This document shows, one piece after another, positions 20,768-28,199 of a DNA stretch of 64,000 nucleotides (position 1 is its first letter; each line of letters starts with the position of its first letter). Under the pieces are notes generated by a model. It had not been told where the DNA came from. It saw only the letters and a program-made list of their open reading frames with translations, and searched no databases. The DNA lies in assembly GCA_021770845.1 (NCBI GenBank), contig JAETQF010000016.1, positions 1 to 64,000 on the forward strand, read 5' to 3'. A program made the translations under genes and the position numbers. Origin of the DNA: Oscillospiraceae bacterium (GTDB lineage: Bacteria; Bacillota; Clostridia; Oscillospirales; Oscillospiraceae).

Positions 20768-21481
20768 ATGGCAAACACCGTGGTAAACCCCACCCGAATG
20801 GAGCTCACCCGGCTGAAGGGCAAGCTGAAAACCGCCCAGCGGGGCCATAAGCTGCTCAAGGACAAGCGGGACGAGCTGATGAAGCAGTTCCTGGACACCG
20901 TGCGGGAGTTGCGCGCCCTGCGCTCACAGGTGGAGCAGGATCTTATGCGGGCCCACAGCTCCTTCACCGTGGCCTCCGCCCTGATGAGCGCCCAGGCCAT
21001 GGAGCAGGCGCTGATGTACCCCAAGCAGAGCGTGGAGCTGACTATGACGTTCCAGAACATCATGTCGGTGAACGTTCCGGTGTACCACTACCAGACCCGC
21101 ACCGACGACACCGGGGACATCTTCCCCTACGGCTTTGCCGCCACCAGCGGCGAGCTGGACGCGGCGGTGTCCGCCCTGGGCGAGGTGTTCCAGAATATGC
21201 TGAAGCTGGCCGAGACAGAAAAGGCCGCCCAGCTCATGGCGGAGGAGATCGAAAAGACCCGCCGGCGCGTCAACGCCCTGGAGTATGTGGTTATCCCCAA
21301 CACCCAGGAGAACATCCGGTATATCACCATGAAGCTGGACGAGAACGACCGGTCTACCACCACCCGGCTGATGAAGGTGAAGGATATGCTCCTGGCCGAG
21401 GCGCTGGAGGAGCGGAGAGCGGCGAACGACGCGGCAATCCGGGCCTTCGGCGGCAATCCGGAGGAGCCCAGGCAGATTTGA
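20768..21481 (+). CDS. ntpD: V-type ATPase subunit D (central shaft)
   Basis: A 237-residue protein made of two long helices, N-terminal (about 5-75) and C-terminal (about 120-210), forming the antiparallel coiled coil of the rotor shaft. NPTRMELTRLKGKLKTAQRG and VNALEYVVIPNTQENIRYI are the conserved family anchors. It is the last gene of the operon and is followed by a strong terminator. Confidence 0.96.
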   Translation: MANTVVNPTRMELTRLKGKLKTAQRGHKLLKDKRDELMKQFLDTVRELRALRSQVEQDLMRAHSSFTVASALMSAQAMEQALMYPKQSVELTMTFQNIMSVNVPVYHYQTRTDDTGDIFPYGFAATSGELDAAVSALGEVFQNMLKLAETEKAAQLMAEEIEKTRRRVNALEYVVIPNTQENIRYITMKLDENDRSTTTRLMKVKDMLLAEALEERRAANDAAIRAFGGNPEEPRQI

Positions 21482-21502
21482 GCACACCCCATCCCTATCG
21501 TC

Positions 21503-21537
21503 AAAAAGCCCCCTGGCCATTGGCCAGGGGGCTTTGT
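21503..21537 (+). terminator. Terminator between the V-ATPase operon and the convergent MFS gene
   Basis: AAAGCCCCCTGGCCA (21505-21519) pairs with TGGCCAGGGGGCTTT (21521-21535). Flanking A and T runs make it usable from both sides, for the V-ATPase operon and for the minus-strand transporter. Confidence 0.88.
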
Positions 21538-21555
21538 CATGGGCAGGGCCCGCAA

Positions 21556-22776
21556 TCAGGGTTTTTTCACGCTGAAATTCAGCACCAGCGCCACAGCGGA
21601 CAGCACCAGCAGCAGCGCGAAGGGGGCCACGTAGCTGCCCGCGCTGGTCAGCAGCATACTGGACACCGTGGCCAGCAGGGAGGCCCCCATCAGGTTGAAG
21701 TTCATGATGGAGAAGTTCATGGGGAAGTGCTTGGAGCCGTAAAACGCAGACACAAAGGCGGAGGAGATGGTGGGGCAGGAGCCATAGGAGAACCCGGTGA
21801 CACACAGGCCCGCCACGCACAGGGGGACGGAGCCGATGAGCACGGACAGCAGCGTCACCCCGGCGGCGGCAATGGCCACCACGTTGGCCAGCAGCATGGT
21901 CTTGCGGCGGCCCAGCCGGTCGAAGATGGCGCCGGTGGCGATGCGGCCCAGGCCGTTGCACACCGACAGCACCCCCACCAAGGTGGTGGCCAGCCCCGCC
22001 TCTGCCCCCACGGAGATGGACAGATCCCGGGCAAAGGAGATCACCGTGTTGCCCACCGCCGCCAGAAATACAATGCACACAAAGGCCCGCCAGAAGGTGA
22101 AGCGGCGCACCATCTCCCCGGGGGTGTAGTCCCGGGCCTCGAAGTCCTCGGAGGCGGCGCCCGCCTTGCGCTCCGGCTTGGGCAGCTCCAGCCCGGCGGG
22201 GGGGAGCCGGAGGAGGAGCCCGGCGGCCAGCAGGATGACCCCCAGCACCACGCCCAGCCCGGTGAAGGCGGCCCGCCAGCCCACAGCGGGGTGTTCCATC
22301 AGGGCGCTGACCGTGTTGCCCACCACCAGGGCGGAGGCCCCAAAGCCCATCATCAGCGCCCCGGAGCAGGTGCCCTTTTTGTCGGGGAACCAGGCGTTGA
22401 CGGTGGAGATGATCACATTGTAGGCGATGCCGATGCCCAGGCCCGCCAGCAGGCCGTAGCTGACGTACAGCATCACCACGCTGCCGCCGTCCAGCCGGGC
22501 GGTGAGGAAGAAGCCCAGGCAGGACAGCACGCCCGCCAGGATCAGCGACAGCCGGACGCCAATCCGCTTTGCCAGCACGCCGCCGGCCATGCCGCCCAGG
22601 CAGAAGAAGCACATCGTCAAGGTGAAGTTCAGGGCCAGCTGATCGGCCGTCCAGCCGAAGTCCGCCGCCAGGGGGGCCTTGAGGATAGACCAGCCGTAGA
22701 TGATGCCCGCGAACAGCAGGGCAATGACCCCCGCCGCCAGATACAGCCAGCGGACGGTCAGGCTTTTTTGATTCAT
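21556..22776 (-). CDS. MFS transporter of the oxalate/formate antiporter (OFA) type
   Basis: A 406-residue protein with twelve hydrophobic segments. The N-terminal phrase YGWSILKAPLAADFGWT and the VNAWFPDKKGTCSGALMMGFG stretch between segments 4 and 5 are hallmarks of the OFA group, which exchange carboxylates such as oxalate, formate or other monocarboxylic acids. The ATG at 22776 is preferred; a GTG four codons upstream overlaps the AGAGGTG ribosome-binding site. It lies divergently next to the 2-oxoacid oxidoreductase operon, and its promoter carries the same TTGCAA box as the gntR promoter. A likely role is uptake of the 2-oxoacid or export of the acid product. The exact substrate is unknown. 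Confidence 0.85.
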   Translation of the reverse strand: MNQKSLTVRWLYLAAGVIALLFAGIIYGWSILKAPLAADFGWTADQLALNFTLTMCFFCLGGMAGGVLAKRIGVRLSLILAGVLSCLGFFLTARLDGGSVVMLYVSYGLLAGLGIGIAYNVIISTVNAWFPDKKGTCSGALMMGFGASALVVGNTVSALMEHPAVGWRAAFTGLGVVLGVILLAAGLLLRLPPAGLELPKPERKAGAASEDFEARDYTPGEMVRRFTFWRAFVCIVFLAAVGNTVISFARDLSISVGAEAGLATTLVGVLSVCNGLGRIATGAIFDRLGRRKTMLLANVVAIAAAGVTLLSVLIGSVPLCVAGLCVTGFSYGSCPTISSAFVSAFYGSKHFPMNFSIMNFNLMGASLLATVSSMLLTSAGSYVAPFALLLVLSAVALVLNFSVKKP

Positions 22777-22836
22777 GGTATCCCACACCTCTCACATAAA
22801 ATGGAGGAAACGCCCCGAAGGAAGCGCCCTAAAATT

Positions 22837-22876
22837 TTGCAACATATATCTTACTAAAAATAATTTGATTTGTCTA
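22837..22876 (-). promoter_or_regulatory. Promoter and candidate operator of the MFS gene
   Basis: On the minus strand: TAGACA (22871-22876), a 17-bp spacer, TAAGAT (22848-22853). TTGCAA (22837-22842) lies five bases past the -10 box, at the expected transcription start. The same box at the same distance occurs in the gntR promoter (27190-27228). Confidence 0.6.
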
Positions 22877-22942
22877 CCCCCAAATGGCTAAACCGGCTGA
22901 AATTTTTGAGGCGGCGGAGCAGAACGACTCCCGCCTTCTTTA

Positions 22943-23017
22943 ATCTTGCAAAATATAAAATATTTTTTATAAAATGTACGATTTGTCCTTGCGTTTTTCT
23001 GCGGGATGAAGTATACT
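22943..23017 (+). promoter_or_regulatory. Promoter of the 2-oxoacid oxidoreductase operon with upstream operator-like box
   Basis: TTGCGT (22989-22994), a 17-bp spacer and TATACT (23012-23017) lead into the P-loop gene at 23046. The box ATCTTGCAAA (22943-22952) is identical over ten bases to the one in the gntR promoter (27187-27196). An AT-only stretch follows it. Confidence 0.65.
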
Positions 23018-23045
23018 CAGATCAGTGGTAAGGAGGTGCGGACTC

Positions 23046-23756
23046 ATGGGCAGACTCACCGGCCTGCCGGAAGGCCCCTGGCTGGACGGCGCACGGCATA
23101 ATTTCCTCTTTCTGGGAGAGACGGGCAGCGGCAAAAGCGAGATCGCCATCAGCTTCGCCCGGGCTCTGGCCCGGACGGATCCCCGCCCCGTCCATTTCTT
23201 CGATCTGGACATGACAAAGCCCCTGTTCCGCTCCCGGGACGCGGGGGTGGAGCTGGAGCGGGCCGGGGTCACCGTCCACTACCAGGAGCAGTTCATGGAC
23301 GCCCCCACCCTGGTGGGCGGCGTGGCCCCCACGCTGCGGGATGAAAGCCGCCTGACGGTGCTGGACGTGGGGGGCGACTACATCGGCGCCCGCTCCATCG
23401 GCGGCTTCGCGCCCCAGCTGAACCAGCCCTCCACCTCCGTATTCTATGTGATCAACGCTTACCGCCCCTGGTCGGACACCATCGAGCACATCGACGGGAC
23501 GCTGGGCAAAATCCTGGGGGTGTCCCACGTGAAGCTCACCCAGCTGTTCCTGGTGGCCAACCCCAACAACGGCCCGTCCACCACCCTGGACGAGGTGGTG
23601 GAGGGCTGCCGCCGGACGGACGCGCTGGTGGGGGAATACCTCCCCCTGTCCTTTGCCTGCGTCCGGGAGGAGCTGGCCGGGGAGGCGGCCAGGGCGCTTT
23701 CCATCCCCGTGTTCCCCCTGGAGCTGACGCTGACCTATCCCTGGCTGGATGATTGA
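23046..23756 (+). CDS. P-loop ATP/GTP-binding protein of unknown function, first gene of the oxidoreductase operon
   Basis: A 236-residue cytoplasmic protein with a clear Walker A motif GETGSGKS (residues 24-31). A FDLDMTKPLFRSRD stretch (about 53-66) may be switch-like, and the Walker-B-like strand LTVLDVGGDYIGA lies near 98-110. VIN, LVAN-type strands further on recall GTPase or CobW/MinD folds. The ATG follows AAGGAGG. It precedes the ferredoxin-like subunit by about 70 bp and is probably cotranscribed with the four oxidoreductase subunits. That placement suggests a role in enzyme maturation, Fe-S handling or regulation, which is inference. I do not recognise a named family. Confidence 0.65.
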   Translation: MGRLTGLPEGPWLDGARHNFLFLGETGSGKSEIAISFARALARTDPRPVHFFDLDMTKPLFRSRDAGVELERAGVTVHYQEQFMDAPTLVGGVAPTLRDESRLTVLDVGGDYIGARSIGGFAPQLNQPSTSVFYVINAYRPWSDTIEHIDGTLGKILGVSHVKLTQLFLVANPNNGPSTTLDEVVEGCRRTDALVGEYLPLSFACVREELAGEAARALSIPVFPLELTLTYPWLDD

Positions 23757-23825
23757 GGAAACTCACGGGGACAATTGGGCCCCGTAGTTGATATGTTTCA
23801 AAATGAGGAGAAAGGAGGGCTTTCC

Positions 23826-24029
23826 ATGGCAATGATCAAGGTGATCGCCGAGCGCTGCAAGAGCTGCGGGTACTGCGTCAAGTACTGCCCCAAGCAGGTG
23901 CTGGCGGTGGGCAGGCACGTCAATTCCAAGGGCTACGAGTACGTCGAGCCCGTCAACCAGGACGCGTGCATCGCCTGCTGTATGTGTGCCCGGATCTGTC
24001 CCGACGGCGCCATCGAAGTCTACAAGTAA
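23826..24029 (+). CDS. 2-oxoacid:ferredoxin oxidoreductase delta subunit (2x[4Fe-4S] ferredoxin)
   Basis: A 67-residue protein with two cysteine clusters, CKSCGYCVKYCP and CIACCMCARICP, each binding one [4Fe-4S] centre. It matches the VorD/KorD type of small electron-carrier subunit. It carries electrons from the thiamine-bound intermediate to free ferredoxin. The ATG at 23826 has an AAAGGAGGG site upstream; an earlier in-frame ATG at 23775 is not supported. It is followed by alpha, beta and gamma subunits. Confidence 0.93.
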   Translation: MAMIKVIAERCKSCGYCVKYCPKQVLAVGRHVNSKGYEYVEPVNQDACIACCMCARICPDGAIEVYK

Positions 24030-24045
24030 AAGGAGAGGAACGATT

Positions 24046-25125
24046 ATGGCAAGAGTATTGATGAAGGGCTGCGAGGCTATCGCCGAAGCGGCCGTCCGGG
24101 CCGGCTGTCGTTTCTTCGCCGGCTACCCCATCACCCCGCAGAACGAGATCCCCGAGTACTTCGCCCGCCGTATGCCCGAGGTGGGCGGCACCTTTGTCCA
24201 GGGCGAGTCCGAGGTGGCCTCCGTCAACATGGTGTACGGCGCCGCCGCCGCCGGCACCCGGAGCATGACCTCCTCCTCCTCTCCCGGCATCGCCCTCAAG
24301 AGCGAGGGCATCAGCTATTGCGCCGCCGCCCGGATCCCCATGGTGTACGCCAACATCTCCCGGGGCGGCCCCGGCGTGGGCGCCATCCAGCCCGCCCAGC
24401 AGGACTACTTCCAGGCCACCAAGGCCAGCGGCAACGGCGGCTTTGAGATGCTGGTGCTGGCCCCCTCCACCGTGCAGGAGGCGGTGGATCTCACCTATGC
24501 CGCCTTCGACTACGCCGACCGGGATCGCAACCCCGTCCTCATTCTGGCGGACGGCGTCATCGGCACCATGATGGAGCCGGTGGAGCTGCCCCCCATGAAG
24601 TCCGACGAGGAGATCGCCGCCATCAAAGCCTCCAAGGCCGCCTGGGCCTGCACCGGTCACCAGCTGGACTACGCCAACCGCTCCTGGATCCAGCCCGGCC
24701 AGTGGGACACCGTGAAAATGCAGCAGGAGAACGAGAAGGCCGCCGCCCTGTACGCCTCCTGGGAGAAGGACGTGCAGGTGGAGGAGTACCTGGTGGAGGA
24801 CGCGGAGGTGGTCATCGCCGCCTACGGCGTGTCCGCCCGCATCGGCAAGTCCGTGGTGGATCTCTGCCGGGCCGCGGGGAAGAAGGCGGGCCTCATCCGG
24901 CCCATCACCGTCCACCCCTTTCCCTACGCCGCCTTCGATCACATCAACTACAGCGTCTGCAAGGCCGTGCTGGACGTGGAGATGTCCATTCCCGCCCAGC
25001 TGGCGCAGGACGTGCGCATGGGCGTGAAGGGCCGCTGCCCCGTTGAGACCTGCCTGTGCTCCGGCGGCAACATCATGAGCCGGGAGGCCGTCCTCAGGGC
25101 CGTGGACGCCATTCTGGACAAGTAA
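24046..25125 (+). CDS. 2-oxoacid:ferredoxin oxidoreductase alpha subunit (VorB/KorA type)
   Basis: A 359-residue subunit containing the YPITPQNEIPEY motif of this enzyme family (near residues 26-37), QGESEVASVN, and the SSSSPGIALKSEG region. Oxidative decarboxylation of a 2-oxoacid with CoA gives acyl-CoA, CO2 and reduced ferredoxin. The four-subunit layout (delta, alpha, beta, gamma as separate genes) fits the 2-oxoisovalerate or 2-oxoglutarate enzymes rather than the fused pyruvate enzyme of clostridia. The neighbouring ptb and buk genes favour a branched-chain or other short-chain 2-oxoacid, which is inference. Confidence 0.9.
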   Translation: MARVLMKGCEAIAEAAVRAGCRFFAGYPITPQNEIPEYFARRMPEVGGTFVQGESEVASVNMVYGAAAAGTRSMTSSSSPGIALKSEGISYCAAARIPMVYANISRGGPGVGAIQPAQQDYFQATKASGNGGFEMLVLAPSTVQEAVDLTYAAFDYADRDRNPVLILADGVIGTMMEPVELPPMKSDEEIAAIKASKAAWACTGHQLDYANRSWIQPGQWDTVKMQQENEKAAALYASWEKDVQVEEYLVEDAEVVIAAYGVSARIGKSVVDLCRAAGKKAGLIRPITVHPFPYAAFDHINYSVCKAVLDVEMSIPAQLAQDVRMGVKGRCPVETCLCSGGNIMSREAVLRAVDAILDK

Positions 25126-25138
25126 GGGGGAGACAGAT

Positions 25139-25876
25139 ATGGAAAAGATTTATTCCCGCACCACCACCATCCAGGAGGACAAGGTGTCCGGGTTCTGCCC
25201 CGGCTGTATGCACTCCACCGTGATCAAGCTCATCGGCGAGGTGCTGGATGAGATGGGCCTGGTGGACAAGGCGGTCAGCGTGCTGGGCATCGGCTGCTGC
25301 GGCCTCCACATGGACTACATCGCCTACGACACCATCACCGCCCCCCACGGCCGGGCCACCGCCGTGGCCACCGGCATGAAGCGCACCAGCCCCGACAGCC
25401 TGGTGTTCACCTACCAGGGGGACGGCGACTTCGCCTCCATCGGCCTGGGCGAGTCCATCTCCGCCGCCAACCGGGGGGAGAACATCACCGTCATCTTCAT
25501 CAACAACGGCATCTATGGCATGACCGGCGGCCAGATGGCCCCCACCACCCTGCTGGGCATGAAGGCGTCCACCGCCCCCAAGGGCCGCATCGCCGAGGAG
25601 CACGGCTACCCCATGCATATGTGCGAGATTTTGAACCAGCTCACCGCCCCCCGCTACCTGGAGCGCACCAGCTGCAACACGCCCCAGAACGTGATCAAAA
25701 CCAAGAACGCCATCAAAAAAGCGTTTAAGAACCAGATCGAGGGCAAGGGTTTCTCTATGGTGGAGATCGTCACCAGCTGCCCCACCAACTGGGGCCTGGA
25801 TCCGCTGGACGCCCTGGACTTCATCGAGCAGAAGATGCTGCCCGAGTTCCCGCTGGGCGTCATCCGCGACAGATAA
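25139..25876 (+). CDS. 2-oxoacid:ferredoxin oxidoreductase beta subunit (thiamine-pyrophosphate-binding)
   Basis: A 245-residue catalytic subunit. FCPGCMHSTV near the N-terminus supplies the conserved CxxCH-type motif. GDGDFASIGLGE with the later NNGIYGMTGGQ is the GDG...NN thiamine diphosphate/Mg2+ site. The GIGCCG strand is also characteristic. The gene starts 13 bp after the alpha subunit and precedes gamma by 12 bp, so the subunits are made in step. Confidence 0.93.
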   Translation: MEKIYSRTTTIQEDKVSGFCPGCMHSTVIKLIGEVLDEMGLVDKAVSVLGIGCCGLHMDYIAYDTITAPHGRATAVATGMKRTSPDSLVFTYQGDGDFASIGLGESISAANRGENITVIFINNGIYGMTGGQMAPTTLLGMKASTAPKGRIAEEHGYPMHMCEILNQLTAPRYLERTSCNTPQNVIKTKNAIKKAFKNQIEGKGFSMVEIVTSCPTNWGLDPLDALDFIEQKMLPEFPLGVIRDR

Positions 25877-25888
25877 GGGGGTACGGAT

Positions 25889-26437
25889 ATGGAAACCAAT
25901 CTGTGTGTAGCCGGCTTCGGCGGGCAGGGCGTCATGACGCTGGGCAAGTTCCTGGCCAGCGCCGCCTGCGACGCCACCGACAAAAACGTCACCTTCTTCC
26001 CCTCCTACGGCGCGGAACAGCGGGGCGGCACCGCCAACTGCTTCGTGGTCATCTCCGACGGCATGATCGGCGCCCCCCTGGGGGACGTGATGGACGATCT
26101 GATCGTCATGAACGGCCCCTCCCTCAGCAAGTTCCTGAAAACCCTGAAGCCCGGCGGCACTCTGTTCATCAACAGCTCCATCGTGGACGAGAAGGACGTG
26201 GATCGGGACGACGTGAAGCTGGTGAAGGCCCCCGTCACCGAGCTGGCCCTGGAGATGGGCAATGCCAAGGTGCTGAACGTCATCATGCTGGGCGTGTACG
26301 TGGGCTATACCGAGGTGGTGCCCCCCAAGGTGGTGTGGGACACCATCGAGCACAAGCTGGGCAAGAAGCCCAAGCTGCTGCCCCTGAACAAGGCCGCCTT
26401 CGAGAAGGGCCTGGAGCTGGGCAGGGCGCAGAGATAA
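25889..26437 (+). CDS. 2-oxoacid:ferredoxin oxidoreductase gamma subunit
   Basis: A 182-residue subunit of the POR/KOR gamma family. GFGGQGVMTLGKFLASAA lies at the N-terminus and YGAEQRGGTANCFVVIS further on; both are conserved across the family. It completes the enzyme. A hairpin terminator follows 30 bp downstream, so ptb and buk are not on the same transcript. Confidence 0.93.
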   Translation: METNLCVAGFGGQGVMTLGKFLASAACDATDKNVTFFPSYGAEQRGGTANCFVVISDGMIGAPLGDVMDDLIVMNGPSLSKFLKTLKPGGTLFINSSIVDEKDVDRDDVKLVKAPVTELALEMGNAKVLNVIMLGVYVGYTEVVPPKVVWDTIEHKLGKKPKLLPLNKAAFEKGLELGRAQR

Positions 26438-26464
26438 CTTAGGCAAAGGGCCCAGGGCAGGAAA

Positions 26465-26496
26465 AAGGGCCGGTTCGCGGCGCGAACCGGCCCTTC
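26465..26496 (+). terminator. Terminator between the oxidoreductase operon and gntR
   Basis: GGGCCGGTTCGC (26467-26478) pairs with GCGAACCGGCCC (26482-26493) around GGC, with AAAAA before and TTCC after. On the minus strand the A run becomes a T-tract, so it also suits the convergent gntR gene. Confidence 0.82.
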
Positions 26497-26505
26497 CGGG
26501 CGAAG

Positions 26506-27153
26506 CTATTCGTGGTTTTTCAGCCATTCCAGGATGGCGGGAGCGGATCCCTCCATATAGGACTGAAGGGCGGTGCACACCGCCTCCGGATCCTGGTTCT
26601 TCACCCCGTCCCGCACCGCCGTCAGGTCGGGAAGGCGGCCGCTCCAGCCGGGGCACTCGGCGTAGATGTGCCGCAGCAGGAGCATCTGCCCCTGGATGGC
26701 TATCATGCTTCGATCCAGGCGGCGGTTGCCGCACTGGTGGTAGAACACCCCGATGAGGTTGTGCACCGCCTTCACCCCCTCCCGGGGGGAGCGGGCGTTC
26801 TCATAGCGGTCAAGCTGCTCCTCAATGGCCGCCAGCATCTCGTCCACGCTGCCGTTCTTCATGGCCAGCCGCACCGCCGCCTGCTGGAGGGTGAGGGCCA
26901 GCTCGTGGATCTCCCGGACGTCGTGTTCGTCCAGGGTCAGCACCCGGGCGCCCACGTTGTTCTCGTAGATCACCAGCTCCTCCTGCTGGAGCCGGTTCAC
27001 CGCCTCCCGGATGGGGGTGCAGCTCACCCCCAGCTCGGACTGGAGCTCGTTCACGTTGAGCCGGGCGCCCATGGGGATCTTCAGGGTGATGATGTCCTCC
27101 CGCAGTCTGGAGTAGATCTGATCCACCAGAGACGCCTTCTTGATTCGTGCCAT
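26506..27153 (-). CDS. GntR-family transcriptional regulator (FCD/FadR subfamily)
   Basis: A 215-residue regulator. The winged helix-turn-helix occupies about residues 8-75 (NVNELQSELGVSCTPIREAVNRL) and is followed by an all-helical FCD ligand-binding domain with the conserved HNLIGVFYHQCGNRRL segment. Such proteins sense small organic acids. It lies between the 2-oxoacid oxidoreductase operon and the divergent ptb-buk genes. Its promoter shares a TTGCAA box with the MFS promoter and with the oxidoreductase upstream region, so it is the likely regulator of the whole block. The start at 27153 is preferred over an upstream in-frame ATG (27195), which lies inside the predicted operator. Confidence 0.9.
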   Translation of the reverse strand: MARIKKASLVDQIYSRLREDIITLKIPMGARLNVNELQSELGVSCTPIREAVNRLQQEELVIYENNVGARVLTLDEHDVREIHELALTLQQAAVRLAMKNGSVDEMLAAIEEQLDRYENARSPREGVKAVHNLIGVFYHQCGNRRLDRSMIAIQGQMLLLRHIYAECPGWSGRLPDLTAVRDGVKNQDPEAVCTALQSYMEGSAPAILEWLKNHE

Positions 27154-27186
27154 TGCGCAACGCTCCCATCCGCCACATGATTTTAT

Positions 27187-27228
27187 ATCTTGCAAAGTAC
27201 ATTATACCGGGATCCCAAAAAATTGCAA
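27187..27228 (-). promoter_or_regulatory. gntR promoter with candidate autoregulatory operator
   Basis: On the minus strand: TTGCAA (27223-27228), a 16-bp spacer and TATAAT (27201-27206). The plus-strand box ATCTTGCAAA (27187-27196) lies five bases beyond the -10 box, covering the transcription start. The position would let the GntR protein repress itself and affect the divergent ptb gene. Confidence 0.68.
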
Positions 27229-27280
27229 GGGGAAATTTCCCCACCTGTCCCCTATCACAACACAGAAAGGAAGCTCCGCC

Positions 27281-28189
27281 ATGGTATTCAAAACCTTTGA
27301 TCAGCTCATTGAGCATCAGAAGGGCCACCCCGCCATGTCCCGCATGGCCATCGCCGCCGCCGGGGACGAGCACACCATTGAGGCCGCCCTCCACGCGCGG
27401 AAGGAGGGCATCGCCCACCCCATCCTGGTGGGTGACAAAACGCTGATCGACGAGGCCCTGGCCCATCTGGGCGAGACCGCCGCCCCCGAGGACGTCTATG
27501 ACGTGCCCGACCTGGCCGAATCCGCCCGGTTCGCCGTGGGCCTGGTGCGGGAGGGGAAGGCCGACTTCCTCATGAAGGGCAAGCTGGACACCTCCGTGCT
27601 GCTGAAGGCGGTGGTGGACAAGGAGCACGGCCTGGGCAAGGGCGGCGTCATGAGCCACTTCACCGCCTTTGAGGTGCCCTCCTACCACAAGCTGCTGGTG
27701 CCCGTGGACGGCGGCATGGTGACCTACCCCACCCTGGAGCAGAAAAAGTGCATCATCGAGAATACCGTGGGGGCCCTGCGGGCCATGGGCTACGAGTGCC
27801 CCAAGGTGGGCGTGGTGGCCTGCGTGGAGAAGCTCAATCCCAAGATGCCCGAGACGGTGGAGGGCGACGCCCTGAAGCAGATGAACCTGCGGGGCGAGAT
27901 CACCGGCTGTATCATCGAGGGCCCCATCTCCTACGACTGCGCCGTCAGCAAGGAGATCGCCGACTTCAAGGGCTTTGAGAGCCCCTGCGCCGGGGACTGC
28001 GACGTGCTGGTGGCCCCCAACATCCACGCCGGCAACCTGATGGGCAAGATGCTCACCGTCACCTGCGGGGCCAAGATGGCCGGCTTCATCGTGGGCGCCA
28101 AGTGTCCCATCGTCATGACCAGCCGGGGCTCCACTCCGCTGGAGAAGTACCTGTCCATCGTCATCTCTGCCGCCGCGGCCAGACAGTAA
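27281..28189 (+). CDS. ptb: Phosphate butyryltransferase
   Basis: A 302-residue member of the phosphate acetyl/butyryltransferase family. Anchors are FLMKGKLDTSVLLKAV, GGVMSHFTAFEVPSYHKLL and, near the end, PIVMTSRGSTPLEKYLSI. It exchanges CoA for phosphate on butyryl-CoA or branched acyl-CoAs in the cytoplasm. Length and the immediate downstream butyrate kinase distinguish it from a phosphotransacetylase. The ATG follows AAAGGAAG; the frame's upstream extension crosses the gntR regulatory region and is rejected. Confidence 0.93.
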   Translation: MVFKTFDQLIEHQKGHPAMSRMAIAAAGDEHTIEAALHARKEGIAHPILVGDKTLIDEALAHLGETAAPEDVYDVPDLAESARFAVGLVREGKADFLMKGKLDTSVLLKAVVDKEHGLGKGGVMSHFTAFEVPSYHKLLVPVDGGMVTYPTLEQKKCIIENTVGALRAMGYECPKVGVVACVEKLNPKMPETVEGDALKQMNLRGEITGCIIEGPISYDCAVSKEIADFKGFESPCAGDCDVLVAPNIHAGNLMGKMLTVTCGAKMAGFIVGAKCPIVMTSRGSTPLEKYLSIVISAAAARQ

Positions 28190-28199
28190 GGAGGCGCCC

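Noticed and set aside
27223-27280. Plus-strand promoter for ptb
   Set aside because: TTGCAA at 27223 could be a -35 box, but the hexamer 17 bp later is TGTCCC; I could not place a convincing promoter for ptb-buk.
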